Shown here piece by piece: positions 40,343 to 51,963 of a stretch of 64,000 bases of DNA (positions are counted from its first letter, which is position 1; each line of letters begins with the position of its first letter). This DNA is from Tubulanus polymorphus (Eukaryota; Nemertea; Palaeonemertea; Tubulaniformes; Tubulanidae). The notes under the pieces were generated by a model that did no database searches, had not been told where the DNA came from, and saw only the letters and a list, made by a program, of their open reading frames with translations. The stretch spans positions 16,189,110 through 16,253,109 of the forward strand of contig NC_134030.1 in assembly GCF_964204645.1 (NCBI RefSeq), read 5' to 3'. The translations under genes were made by a program, and so were the position numbers.

Positions 40343-41344
40343 CTACAAAGAAATGAGCAAAACAATCGTACTATAAAGATATAAGTGTAATTTTCCCAAC
40401 AATGGGTAAATAGTGAGCGTACTTGTTGGATATCAACTAAGGTATAGGGGACTGTAGTTTCTCATTTCTGGAATGCAATGAACGATTCGGATACTCTGAT
40501 CGATGATTCGACAGTTCAACGGTTCAACAGTTCAGCGATTCGCCAGACACATCGCCCACGATCCCAGCACCTTTTTATAGGGGGAGATACCAGGCACTTT
40601 CTATTTAAAGGCATTTTTTTGATCCATACATCGCTCACGACCCCGGCAGCTACATATAGGGGGATATTTTAGTCTGGGGGATGGATGAAAATTAATCAAA
40701 CTGTTTCTCGGTAATCGAAAAACGCCTAATGGAAAACATGGAAGAATAAAAAAATGGATAACGCCTCATTCCTAGAAAATGACCTAATTTCATTACTGTA
40801 CTATCTACTCACAATCCAACTCGGTTATCATCAACGGAACAGTTTGAATATACATGTTTTTTACGCGTCACGAAACGAGACTACTCCTCTATAAACTGCA
40901 TTATAGGATGATGATAGAATGTCCGCCGTGCAAGCAGTTAAATACATAACGCGAAAACAAACGCCGCGCTTAAACCGGCTTTCGTGAATTTTGAAACCGG
41001 AATGCATAAATATGGTACAACCTACGCTCGTAGGTACAACCCACACAAAGACTGATAAAGAAGCCTTTCTCAAATTATCCTCCAAAACGGTTCACAACCA
41101 CCCTTATGTGAACCTGATAGATAAGGCCTACCAATGAGAGACTAAATAATGTCAAGCCCCTGAACTTCCTTGAACAAAAAATAATAAACTATATGTTCCA
41201 TATAAAAGATAAATGTCTTTTATTATCACTCCTTGTCTTAATATGAAATAATAACATAGATAAGCCTGTGTGTTGGTAGTGTAACCAAACGATCGTCGAA
41301 ACGACAATAGAAACGCAGATGGAACAAGCGGGGCTCCACGCACT
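40343..41344. other. ACE-like gene intron, 3' part
   Basis: No gene seen. Around 40480-40680 short imperfect repeats occur (GATTCGACAG/GGTTCAACAG; CATCGCCCACGATCCC and CATCGCTCACGACCCC, each followed by TATAGGGGGA). Confidence 0.45.
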
Positions 41345-41386
41345 CCTACGTGAACTATGTAACGTTGCGTACATAGTTCACGTAGG
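41345..41386. repeat. Perfect 17-bp inverted repeat
   Basis: Arms CCTACGTGAACTATGTA (41345-41361) and TACATAGTTCACGTAGG (41370-41386) with an 8-base loop; either a small palindromic element or chance recombination product in the intron. Confidence 0.8.
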
Positions 41387-42379
41387 GATTTATGTCAATT
41401 TCTTGGATGTTACTATGAATTAGGCGTTATGCGTTTTCCGATTCGGTGTTTTTCATTAGGTGTTTTTCGAATACCGGGGAATGCTAGGGGGTGCATTCCT
41501 GATCTCAAAACTATGGTTCCTAAGTTATACAGGTAGTGCATAAAACAGGGGGGACAAGGCTAAAAGTCCCTCAAAAACAGCTTCTGTCTAGACTGTTCAG
41601 TCCATGCATAATTTGAATTGAAAAAGATTTTAATGCTGTTATGAAATAATCACTAAAGAAATGTTAATTTGGAATAAGGCTAATTATGAAGCTGATCAAT
41701 TATGCTAGTTAATAAGCATAATTAGACTTTAGAGCCCATGCTCAAATTTGGTCTTCTTATTTAGCTTGAAACAACCTCGAATGGAATATGTTGCTTAAGA
41801 ACATACTTCGCGGTTCCTTCTTAATTTAAGGAGATGCCAAATTTCATGACGTAATAACATCGTTTTCACCAAATTTGTGTTTTCAGCAATAAATCTTTTA
41901 AAAGAAACAAATCCACCATTTATTTTGCTTTTAGATATCGAGAAACTCATTACTTTGAGACTTAAAGACTTAAATAGATAAAATTGAAAAAACAATTCAG
42001 ATGGTAATTAAGAAGGACATCATCTTTTATTGATCACCAGTTGTAATTCGATTTTTTAGTCCATCTCTCAAACTGCAGTTAACCTAAGCTTTGGGTAAAC
42101 TAAAAAACTATATATTAGTTTTAAGAACAGATCCTGTGGTTCAATCTAAGGTTAGGAGGAGTCACAGGTTACAAATAAGATATTGTCAACCAAAACAAAG
42201 ATATCTGAAGAACTGCTTTCGGACGAAAGTAGAAAACACAATATAACGTCAAATTCATATGAAATCATATCATATAAGACGCAGATTTAAAACCATACAG
42301 AACTTGCCAATACTAACTACATCTACCACCTAAATTAAATGTTCTAACTAAAATGAACATAGAACATAACTATAGACGA
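41387..42379. other. ACE-like gene intron, no feature seen
   Basis: AT-rich non-coding sequence without recognisable genes or strong repeats. Confidence 0.4.
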
Positions 42380-42852
42380 TTAGTACTCGTCACTATCTCC
42401 TTCATCTGAATATGAGCCACTGCCTGTACATTCATTTTCATAATCTACGTTATTTTCATCATCCTAATCATTTTCAGTTACCATGTAACTCGGGACCCAT
42501 GAACTTGGTTTTTTCGTACAACCCATCATCTTATTCCCATCCATGCTCTATTGACTCCGGCTTCTGATCAATAAACTGATTGTGTGCATTTGCCCACATC
42601 CTTACAACGAAAGCCACCCCTTTTGCATCTGGCACACGTTCATTTCGGCAACGTGGAATACTACATCCGTCAATTCCCTTCAATTTTTCGAAGGGATTAT
42701 TTGCATTTGGCTTAAGTTCGAATGCTCTCTCATTGGCCTCATACCTCAACTTGTTTACTGAATATTTTTTGCACCATACAAGCTACATGTGAATAATTCT
42801 AAAGCGTCCAATATCTTGTCATCCAGTTGCTCGTTAGTTGCCATACTTGCAA
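42380..42852 (-). pseudogene. Degenerate invertebrate repeat-family protein
   Basis: Minus-strand pieces MATNEQLDDKILDALELFTC, VNKLRYEANERAFELKP, GCSIPRCRNERVPDAKGVAF, MWANAHNQFIDQKPESIEHG and a final DDGLYEKTKFMGPELHG plus acidic tail resemble a protein family I recall as common in invertebrate genomes (VNxxRY, several conserved HGW-type and PxLxxH positions). Frameshifts near 42755 and a stop at 42531 show it is decayed. Family name not certain. Confidence 0.5.
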
Positions 42853-42872
42853 AAGTCAATTTGGACTTAAGG

Positions 42873-42980
42873 ATATTTGTCTAGTCAAGAGAGCGTTCTC
42901 AATTTACCTTTCCGTACAAAGGCAGAATATTTGTCTAGTCAAGAGAGCGTTCTCAATTTACCTTTCCGTACAAAGGCAGA
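42873..42980. repeat. 54-bp tandem duplication
   Basis: Two exact-looking copies of a unit beginning ATATTTGTCTAGTCAAGAGA and ending CAAAGGCAGA, starting at 42873 and 42927. Confidence 0.9.
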
Positions 42981-43029
42981 GGTGTAATCACACCCTGTAA
43001 ATGCGTGAAATGCAGGGAGTGAGTGAGTG

Positions 43030-43640
43030 AATATTTATGTTTTCAGATCAAAGGTCGAAAGGTCGATTTCAAAAATAAAAAAAAAAACTTTATTATTTTT
43101 TTCACTAAGCCTTTCTCCATTCAATCAGAAAACAAAATTGTACACTTACTCTAATATTCATATAATATTATTCTCATGTTTTAACATATGTATCACAATG
43201 ATTTTGAAATATGAAAAATAGATAATAAATATGAAAAATAAATACTAAAAGATGAAAAATAAATATTAAAATATATATCGAAATAAATATTAAACGATCA
43301 AAAAATAAATTTTTAAATATTAAGATTTGAAATTAATAAAATAAGAAATACATATTAAATAGTAACAGAATCTAATATAATACTCCTGAATTTAGAACAA
43401 ATTTACCAGATAGATTTAATAGTTTATCAATTGAAAGTATTGATGATTAAAAAATCAGGAATATTTAATTTAATTTATAAAGGTAAAGATGAAAAAGGAC
43501 ATCATGATATAAATATTGAATGATTTTTAACAAAATATTTGTATAATAAATGGCTACTAACAACAAGAAATATTATTGCCCATTTTGTAAAATAAATATA
43601 GATAAATCACAACACTAGATCTAGACATAATAAATCTAAC
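43030..43640 (+). pseudogene. Left-end relic of an old Polinton
   Basis: Starts with TTTTCAGATCAAAGGTCGAA, matching the terminal-repeat stretch TTTTCAGATCAGAGGACGAG. At 43400-43524 the plus strand shows the C-terminal half of the OB-fold-like protein with a stop and frameshift (LPDRF...SIES, YKGKDEKGHHDINIE). At 43549-43625 it shows a polB-like first zinc finger (KKYYCPFCKINIDKSQH) after ATAATAAATGG. The gene pair at one end resembles the arrangement made by terminal-repeat extension in Polinton 2. Confidence 0.65.
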
Positions 43641-43710
43641 TAGGGGTCCAGGGACACCATGCCCACTTGGGAAGTGGTTTCCAATGCTCAACAATCTACC
43701 AAATTCAATA

Positions 43711-44175
43711 TTCAACGCCCCCTGTTAACCATTTACAAAAACCAATGACCTTGAACCTCACCACAATCATAGAACATGTCAGCAGCTACGATTTTGTAAT
43801 TGATTGTGATAACAAAATAAATTTCTCGTTACCAATTTAATATGGAAATACTAAATATTCTACTATTCAACGCCCCCTGGTGACCATTTTCAAAACCCAA
43901 TGACCTTAAAACTCACCACAATCATAGAAATTGTCATAACCTACAACTTTGCAATTGATCATGGTAACAAAATATGCCTAGGTACCAATCTAATAAAGGA
44001 ATACTAAGTTATTCTACAATTCAACGCTCCCTGGTGACCATATAGAATAACTAATGTCCTTAAAACTCACCACAATCATACATGATGTCATGAGCTACAG
44101 CTTTGCAATTAATTGTGGTAAAAAAATATGCTTGTTACATAATATCAATATAATGTGGAAAACTTTTTCCCACCT
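43711..44175. repeat. Three diverged tandem copies of a 154-bp host repeat
   Basis: Units begin TTCAACGCCCCCTG at 43711, 43865 and 44020 and share ACTCACCACAATCATA and TTGCAATTGATYRTGGTAAC. They lie at the 5' end of a longer repeat that may run to about 44745. Confidence 0.8.
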
Positions 44176-44745
44176 ACCAATGAGTACTGATGATACCAAG
44201 ATGGCCGCCAATTGCGTCACAATTGGCCGATCAAAATACCTGGCTCAGGTATAAAACAACCTTTTCCAAAGAATACCCATCACAAATTGCAATGAGAAAT
44301 GGCAAACCAACAGAAAGCTACAGGACTCAGAATTTGGGCCAAAATTGACATTTTTGGGCACTAAAAAGATCATAGGACGGCCATCTTGAGTCCGATCGAC
44401 CCAATTTTTCTTATGGTGATGGGCCCTTGAACGATTCAAATATATATGAAAGATCAAGGTAATTGATTTAAGCGTCTTCAAAATGTCCCTCAAAAAGTTA
44501 AAAAAGTGTAAAAAGTTCTGATTTTGACGAACAACAATGGCTGCCAGTCGGCCATCTTGATTCTGACAGGGCCAGTTTTGGGCCGAGGATGTGTCTAGGG
44601 TAGATTCATGTATAGACCAAATATCAAGACATTACCTTGAAGCGTCTTCAAAACTTCCCAAAATAACTGGATTCCGTCTACGGACGGACGGACGAAAAGT
44701 GAACGCAATAGCCCCGCTGGGACTAAAGTCCCCAGTGGGCTAAAA
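44176..44745. repeat. Dispersed host repeat with GC-rich 3' end
   Basis: Contains GATGGCCGCC/GGCCATCTTG motifs and ends with ACGGACGGACG, then AATAGCCCCGCTGGGACTAA and CCCAGTGGGCTAAAAA, a hairpin-like tail of a type I remember from marine invertebrate (mollusc) dispersed repeats. No protein seen. Confidence 0.4.
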
Positions 44746-46077
44746 ACCATTTAGAAAATTAATTGAAATTAGACGGCCATACTAAACACTGTCAGGAGCC
44801 GTCAGAAAGCGTCATGAATCCACGTGTTATCCTAAACACCGCCAGGAAATTAAAATATAGTTTGAATGGATAATGTAATGAATCTGAATTGTAGGGCCGG
44901 AATTGTAAAGTTGAATATTTTATATGCGCATGCCGCACGTCTAGGAGCGTGGCCCCGCCAGAAAACGAACCGTGCAGGAAGAGGGGGAGTCCTTGAATTT
45001 GGAAGGCAGGAAAGGAAAACAAATTTGAAACGACTCTTGAAAATACTAAAATGTTGTTTATTCACAATCTGACAATTTTACAAATTAACTCAATATCACT
45101 AGTAGGAAACGCAATTTCACTAGTAGACAATCTTTTAAAAAAGCCTTCTTTTACACTGTTCTAAGTTAGTTCGAGGCAAAGTTATATTATTTTAGGATAT
45201 GATATACACATTGATACAAATATCAAATCTCATACAAAATAAAGGCAAAAATAATATAATGAAAAGTTAACTTTGAAAAATGTATGTAAGTTGATACAAA
45301 TATCCCATGAAAATCGCCCATGAAAATTGATATATCACTGAGACACTGAGAACTACAGAATGTATAGGCAGCTGGTGTCAAGTTATGTTCTTTTTATTGT
45401 AACTGATCTCGCCGCTCTTGAACGCTTTGTTTGCCCTGGTTTCCTTTCTACTTTTGCGGTTTTCGGAATATTCAATTTTCCGTCAGTGGACGCGATAGGC
45501 CTAACTTTTTCGATCGGTTTTGATTTTGCTCTAAACAATTTATTCATGATCGTATCCTATTCTTCCTTTGATTTCTTATACCATACTACGTGCGAAACGA
45601 CGTGTTTGCTCAAACGAGGCGAAACTTGGTAGTTACCTTGGCCGTGTAACGCTCGGCGAATATCTGCATACTGCAGATCAACTAAACTATTCAGGCGCTC
45701 TATGAGATCAGGAATTTTCAAAATATTCTAATTCGTCGATAGTTTTATGAGATTGTTCATACATTCGCAATTATTATTAGTGCAGTTTAAAGGAACACGT
45801 TTCTCTATCTGCGTAGGAACGTATTGTTTAAGACGTATGACGAGCTTCATTAGCTATAAGGCATGAACAGTGGCACAGTTGTTTCAAATTTCGATTCCAT
45901 CTCGAGGACACATTGATCGTATTCGTATTCGTCACATTTCTGTAATAACCCGGAGTTTCCGAATATGCAAGATACAATTTCTGATATTTTATAATTAGCA
46001 CCGACTTTATGGCGTTAATGTCGTTTTACATTTTGTTGTAGATGTCGTAAGTTAGACTATAATAATGAAAAATAAAA
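44746..46077. other. ACE-like gene intron, no feature seen
   Basis: Open stretches here (for example 45360-45632) lack recognisable domains and the flanking sequence shows no codon-like bias, so nothing is called. Confidence 0.4.
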
Positions 46078-46345
46078 ACTGAATTAAAAAATTAAAAAGA
46101 AATATATAAATGTGATATATGTAATCAATCATTTAGTGAAAAAGATATTATGATCAACATTTAAAATCTAAAATTCATTTTAGAAATTTTGATAAAAATA
46201 TTTCAGGTGAAGAATATTTGATAAAGATAATGATAAACAAAAGGCCCACGTTCATGACGCAGAGAAGAAGAATGATCCAGTATTCAAAGTTTTACAGAAA
46301 GATTTACAATGTAACGATTGTTCATTTTCTGTTAATATATCCTTA
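46078..46345 (+). pseudogene. polB zinc-finger relic of an old Polinton
   Basis: The plus strand gives YKCDICNQSFSEKD, then in a shifted frame a finger end and GEEYFDKDNDKQ, matching the second zinc finger and GEDYFDKDNDK of the Polinton 3 polymerase (63940-64000). A further CxxC-type piece (LQCNDCSFSVNISLHEKT) follows to 46345. It could be the continuation of the relic at 43549-43625, separated by about 2.4 kb of host repeat. Confidence 0.6.
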
Positions 46346-47847
46346 CATGAAAAGACAAGCCCATTTTAGCTGCACCAAAGATCACACAACATGAAAAAAT
46401 GCATTAAGAATTGGTGTAGACATCGTGGGTTAGCAAATAGTGCAGCAAATCGATCGACCATTTTTTCAGAGGGACAGTTTTTTTCATATTATAGCGGACC
46501 TTTTCTTTCGTGGTGGGGAGGGGGAGGGAGGGTTTGTGCGTTCCAATCCCAACCCTGGCTACGGGCCTGACAGCCTATAGGGATAATTGGAGATAATAAG
46601 ATTTAGTATATATGGAAGTCGATTTCTGAGATATGTATATGATTTTCTATAAATAAGATTGGTCTAAAGAATAAAGGCGTTATCTAGGCCTACATAATTC
46701 AAATTCACACCTTTGAAAGGTTCGTTTAACCTTCGTTTAACAAATTAATCACGGAACTGTATCTAAGTGAAAGTCCGATATTTACAAAGTTTTCAATAAA
46801 TTATCGATATTTTGTAAGGTTTTAAAAAAAGGTCTTAAGAATTATTTGATGTTAGTGCTACCCCCGTATTCAGCGGGAGAAGTGGGAGAAGTCTCAACTC
46901 AGAATCAATGAAACGACAATTATTTCCATCAGGAACGGATCCGGGGGTGCACTTTGAGCATGTGCATCACCTCACAATCTCTTGATTTTTGATTTCCTTA
47001 GCTGGGTAAAAGTGTGAAATCGCTATTCAATTTACGGGTTGAAAAGGTATTGCACTCAAACCGTGACCAAGATGCGTCTCAGGCGCATCTTATTCACAAG
47101 AACTTTGGGAGAACTCACTAGACCCAACACTTCGCTTTGTGCACCCCTACGTATCTGAAATCCTGAATCCGTGAAGTACTCAGGTAATTGGTAGCTATAG
47201 CGCATATCTAAACCCGTCATGTGGACGGGTATTTTGCTAGTACTATAAACACTAAGTATACAGTAAATGGTGACTATTGTGATGACTATTGAGTATAACT
47301 ATTGTTCATGATACCTAGTGCTATACCACTTGAAGTTGTAATAGTAACTCATTTAGGCATAAAACTATTTGTTCATCGTTTGTCCTTGGGAGGAATATTC
47401 CTCATGTAATCAATATTCACATTATCGGTCTTCTCAGTTGGTAATAATTATACAACGCTCAGCTAACCCAAGATTATATTGAGGCGAGTGTTGATAAAAG
47501 ATTTCTGGGACCCATCATTTTTAAACAGTATAGGAAACTTCAAGGTACAGAATATCGAGGGTGCCATCGTTATATATTTGCAATGGCAACATACTTCATT
47601 ATCGCAGTAAAACTTATCTGTAAATGCAAAGATCTGATCTTTTGTGGGGTTTGTTCCAGTGCCACAATCTCACATTCTGAGCACGTCACAAAACATAAGA
47701 CACTGCGTTAACCTCTTTTTCAAACAGAAATTATAGTTTACGACGTACAGATATATTGCGAGGTGATTAGATTTTGATTCTGTCGCTTCAGTTGATCAAA
47801 CGAAGTTTAGGATACATTTTGTCTGCATTATAGTTATGGTGGCTTAC
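46346..47847. other. ACE-like gene intron, 5' part
   Basis: No gene or clear repeat; a purine-rich GGTGGGGAGGGGGAGGGAGG tract is at about 46511-46531. Confidence 0.4.
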
Positions 47848-47970
47848 CCTAGAGCTTTACCAGCTTCTTTAGAATTATAAATATCACAAGTGTGAAGTGG
47901 ACCAGTGTGACCTGCCTTTTCACAGAGAGCTTTATGGAACTGGAACTGAATGATGTAACTCACAAAATAT
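47848..47970 (-). CDS. ACE-like peptidase M2, internal exon
   Basis: Between acceptor TTTCTTTCAG and donor GTAAGC the minus strand encodes [40 protein letters not shown]. This is the well-known ACE segment with the FQFHxALC and GPLHxCDIYxSxEAG motifs, which lie C-terminal to the HExxH zinc site. 123 nt; the split Gly codon at its end fits the exon starting at 40342. The open frame and good splice sites suggest a working host gene on this strand. Confidence 0.92.
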
Positions 47971-48080
47971 CTGAAAGAAATAAATCACTTCGATACAAAA
48001 CTTCATTAGGCTTGGTTGGTTACGTATTTCCAAAAATCTAGAGTGAGACACCCGAAACTTGAATGTGGCTATGCCACGTA

Positions 48081-48202
48081 AGTAATATGGATAATAGGGG
48101 TTCATACCAAAGGTCGAAGGGTCGAAAAATAAATTCTCGCACACTCGAATTTATTTTTCAACCCCTCAACCTTTGTTATGAATCCCTATTATCCCTATTA
48201 CT
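48081..48202. repeat. Palindrome of two head-to-head Polinton-type terminal repeats
   Basis: Starts AGTAATATGGATAATAGGGG, continues CCAAAGGTCGAAGGGTCGAA, and after a spacer of about 10 bases repeats in inverted form to end CCCTATTACT. Each arm is about 55 bp. It has the AGTAAT end and GGTCGAAGGGTCGA direct repeat comparable with Polinton 1 (GAGGACGAGAGGACGA). The flanks CACGTA and CTTAAA do not match, so it is not a simple short insertion. It probably marks the left end of Polinton 3. Confidence 0.7.
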
Positions 48203-48267
48203 CTTAAAATATTCATATATATGAATATGAATAACTTCTAAAATCAATTTTAATAAAAAATGTTAAA

Positions 48268-48968
48268 ATGGATGCAAATAAGAAGTACTACTGTCCGTCA
48301 GAACAACTACAATCTATCAATATTACAAATAGTGTTATAAATATAACCTATAAGAAATGTTCTAAGTGTGAATTTGATAAACAATCTTCAGAATATTATA
48401 AAGATAAATATTCTAAAGATGGTAAGCAAAGTTACTGTAAAACTTGTAGCAAACTATATAGTAAACAATATCAAGTGAATAATCCAGAAAAATGTAATGA
48501 AAAAAATAGACGTTGGCGAGCTAATAATCGTGAACATTTTAATAATTATCATAAAGAAAGGCGCCGAACAGATTTTTTGAATTGAAAAAATATCTAAGTT
48601 CTAGATTATCAAATTCATTTAGTAAAGACAAACACTCAGAAACACTATCTAGTTTATTGGGTTGTACAGATGAATTCTTAAAATCATGGATTATATATCA
48701 GTTTGACGATAAAATGAATATAGATAATTATGGCGAATATTTTCATATAGATCATGTGCTGCCTATATCTAAGTTTGATATGAATGATGAACACAATCAG
48801 AAGTTAATCTGGAACTGGAAGAATTTAAGACCACTCGAAAAGAAAGAAAATTTGATTAAACATAGCAAACTAAATTTACAGTTACATTTGGATCAATTAG
48901 ATAAACAAAGAAATTTATTGAATAATGGAATAGTTCTCCAAATAATGAACAATACGTTGAGTCTTTAA
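48268..48968 (+). pseudogene. HNH endonuclease, frameshifted copy in Polinton 3
   Basis: N-terminal part (zinc ribbon KKCSKCEFDKQ, YCKTCSKLYSKQYQ) to 48585; then a one-base frameshift near 48578 and the C-terminal part to 48968 (FHIDHVLPISKFDM, NWKNLRPLEKKEN). It is followed by a diverged copy of the 36-bp spacer block. Confidence 0.8.
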
Positions 48969-49286
48969 TCAGCAGTTAAAGAATATTTTGTGGAATTTAA
49001 TATCGAGAATCCGAAATGACTTATCTGGACAGTTATTGTAACTGCTCCTATAGATTGACAAAAGTAGTGGGGTATTGAATCCTAATTCAAATAAAAAGTA
49101 TTAAAAATTATATATCTTCAACTAGCCATTATTTCTATTTTAATTTTTTCAAAATCTAATATTTCTTTTCAAAAAGGGAATACTTTATATTTTGATAAGA
49201 TTTGAATAAAAATTCAAAAACTTCAAATAGCTAGTATCATTTGAAGAATACTTATAATATTTTTTTTTCTTTTTTCTCTAATATTA
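48969..49286. other. AT-rich spacer
   Basis: Holds the CCGAAATGACTTATCTGGAC block (49011-49030) and AT-rich DNA; no gene seen. Confidence 0.5.
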
Positions 49287-49872
49287 ATGTCAAAGAAATC
49301 GAGTAAAAATAGTATTGATATTGAAAAGACAATTGAAGATTTAGGCATTACTGATAATAAAGATACAGTTGTTTCTAATTGTGCTCAAAATAAATATTGA
49401 TTTTGAATACTATTTAACATGTAAGCATTATCTTGAGTTACTAATTGCTAGTGGCAAATGTAAGGAATTTATCGGAAAAATTATAACTTTTCAAGAATTA
49501 GATAATATGAAACCAGATAAAGTAATAAAAGATTTCAAAATATACGAAGAAGCTAGATTAGCTCGAATAAACGATTCTATAAGTGATGGAATAGTTAAAT
49601 GTTACTCTAAGTTATGTAACCGGATTATACCAATTGATGATGAAAATAAATTATATAGTGATTTAAAAAATGATTATTTAGTTATGACAGAATTACAAAA
49701 ATGGGTTGGATACGCTTCATTCCGGTTAGGCGGAATAATGATATTAATTTCTACTGGTGTAATAACATTTTCTAATTTCAAACCTACAGTAAATAAACCA
49801 GATAATATCGAATCAGATAATAAATCAGAAGATATTAAATCAGAACAAAAATTAAGTAAAATAAATGACTGA
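49287..49872 (+). pseudogene. 201-residue membrane protein homologue, one frameshift
   Basis: Starts MSKKSSKNSIDIEKTIEDLG, shifts frame near 49390 and continues YYLTCKHYLELLIASGKC to a membrane segment (WVGYASFRLGGIMILISTG). It overlaps the next gene by 8 nt. Confidence 0.72.
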
Positions 49873-50122
49873 TGATATTCAGAAAAAGCCTAGATCTGAG
49901 AAACAAATTAAATGGGCTAGGGAATTGGGTAAAAGATCTGCAGAATTAAAAGGGGCTAAGAAAAAGAAATTAACTGATATAAATGAATCACAGAAATTAT
50001 CTGATATTGATTCGAATGATAATCCATCTAATTCCTCTAATACTGGAAGAAATAATTACTTATATATTACAATTGGGTTAATCACAGTAATTATATTCTC
50101 TGGTGTAATATATAAATCTTAA
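49865..50122 (+). CDS. Small single-pass membrane protein, Polinton 3
   Basis: 85 residues with KPRSEKQIKWARELGKRSAE and a C-terminal membrane segment (NYLYITIGLITVIIFSGVIY). Open; shorter than the 122-residue relatives, and homology may continue past the stop to about 50222. Confidence 0.65.
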   Translation: MTDDIQKKPRSEKQIKWARELGKRSAELKGAKKKKLTDINESQKLSDIDSNDNPSNSSNTGRNNYLYITIGLITVIIFSGVIYKS

Positions 50123-50230
50123 TTTAATAACAATTATGATGACGATGATAAGCCTGTTATACCAGAAAATAAGTCAAATGATAAAGTCATTGAAAATAAA
50201 TCTAAATTATTATTAATGGATTAAAATAAG

Positions 50231-51049
50231 ATGAAAAAAGAACAATATCTAAGAGATTTATATTATAACCCAGAGAGTGAAGTATCATATTTTAGTGTTT
50301 CGGAATTATGGGATAAAATAAAATTTGATAATGAAAATATAAAATATAGTGAACTTAGATTATGGTTACAAAATCAACGAACATATCAAATCCATAAGAA
50401 AAAGGATAAAAATTATTTAACAAGAAAAGTTATGGTTTCATATATCGATCAACAATGGCAAGCAGATTTAATTGACATGAAGAACTTAGAGGAATACAAC
50501 AAAGGATATTTCCAGATACTGAATGTCACAGATATATTCAGTAGATACGCATGGTCAATTCCAATCAAAGATAAAACTGGTATAGAAGTAACAAATGTGT
50601 TCAAGTTAATATTTAAAGAAGCTATCCCAGGTAAGATACAATTTGATGAAGGTAAGGAATTCTATAATAAACATTTTTAAAAACTATTATCTGATAACGA
50701 TGTAGAACCTAAATTTATAATAGGACAACATGTAAGAATATCTTAATATAGAAAAACATTTTATAAAGGTTATACTCTTAATTTTACTGAAGAAATATTT
50801 AAGATTAAAAAAATTATATTAACTAAACCTTTTGTTTATAAATTAGAAGATTGAAAAGATGAAGAAATATAAGGTTATCTCTATGAACAAGAATTATCAC
50901 TTGTACCAAACCCAGATGAAATAGAATATAAAATAGAAAAAGTATTGAAAACAAAAACTCTTAAAGGAAAAACGTATTCTTTGGTAAAATATAAAGGGTA
51001 TGATGATAAATTTAATGAATGGATTTTATCTAGTAAAATTAAAGAATAA
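50231..51049 (+). pseudogene. Integrase with internal deletion
   Basis: The N-terminal part is intact (KEQYLRDLYYNPESEVSYFS) into the core (WQADLIDM; IQFDEGKEFYN), then a stop at 50680. The segment with the catalytic Glu is missing, and the C-terminal domain plus chromodomain-like end (SLVKYKGYDDKFNEWI) resume with in-frame stops to 51049. This copy shows what the N-terminus of the family looks like. Confidence 0.85.
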
Positions 51050-51651
51050 ATGAATAAAGATTTATTTATATTTGAACCGCATAATATGTTAGTTACTGGC
51101 GTAACAAACTGTGGTAAAACACATTTCATATTAGATTTATTAGAAACTATTTATAAGAATCATTTTGATAATATAATATTATTCTGCCCTACTTATGAAA
51201 TGAATAAAACATATATAGTTAAGATAAAAAAGTTTATTATATTAGATCCTAAAACAGTAAAAGAAAATTTAGATAATTGTATTAAAATAGCAATCGATAT
51301 TTATAAAGGATCAAATACATTATTCATTGTGGATGATTGTGCAAATTTACATGATTCAAAAGTTAGAGGAAGTGAGTTATGCTATTTAGCTTTCTCTGAG
51401 GGACATTTTGGGATAACAACATAGGTTTTAAATCAAGAATATAATTCAATTGTTAAAGACTTTAGGAAGAATATAAGATTTTTAGTATTATTCTACAATA
51501 AGATAAAAAATCAATGCAACAATCATCGGAAGAAAATCAAATTATACCTACTGAATTACATGATGAATATATGAATAAATTATAAAGTAATAAAGGTTCA
51601 AAATTATAACTGAGACTACAATTTCCTTATGAATATAAATTTATAAAATAA
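51050..51651 (+). pseudogene. Packaging ATPase, broken
   Basis: Walker A GVTNCGKT and Walker B TLFIVDDC are kept. A stop at 51424 (Trp codon) and later frameshifts break the C-terminal part. The start abuts the integrase stop, as in Polintons 1 and 2. Confidence 0.87.
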
Positions 51652-51963
51652 GGGATTTTAAGCATTTCTGTATTAGATACGTATTAGGTGCCTTAATACT
51701 TAAAATTTGTAATATTATATAATTTTGAATTGTGTATGAGTGGACGAGTGGACGAAATGGACGAATGGACGAGGGTAACATATGTAATTTATATATGTTT
51801 TTTATTTGAAAAACAGTAACATTTTGATTTGAAGTTATTTTATCAATTTTATACTATATTTAAATATTATTTTAATAAAATATAAAATATATTAGCTGAA
51901 AATATAAATTATATTAGTTAAAAATATGAATATGATAAATCCGTCAAGACATAGGGGTTTATT
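51652..51963. repeat. Convergence region with GGACGA repeats
   Basis: Between the plus and minus gene blocks. 51732-51768 has four copies of a GGACGA-type unit (GAGTGGACGAGTGGACGAAA). Just past the region (51983-52005) TCGTACATTCGTACACTCGT is an imperfect inverted counterpart. The rest is AT-rich. These resemble the GGACGA repeats of the terminal repeats. Confidence 0.5.

Noticed and set aside
44792-45072. Overlapping open frames on both strands
   Set aside because: Mutually antisense, no domain, and no splice or promoter signs.
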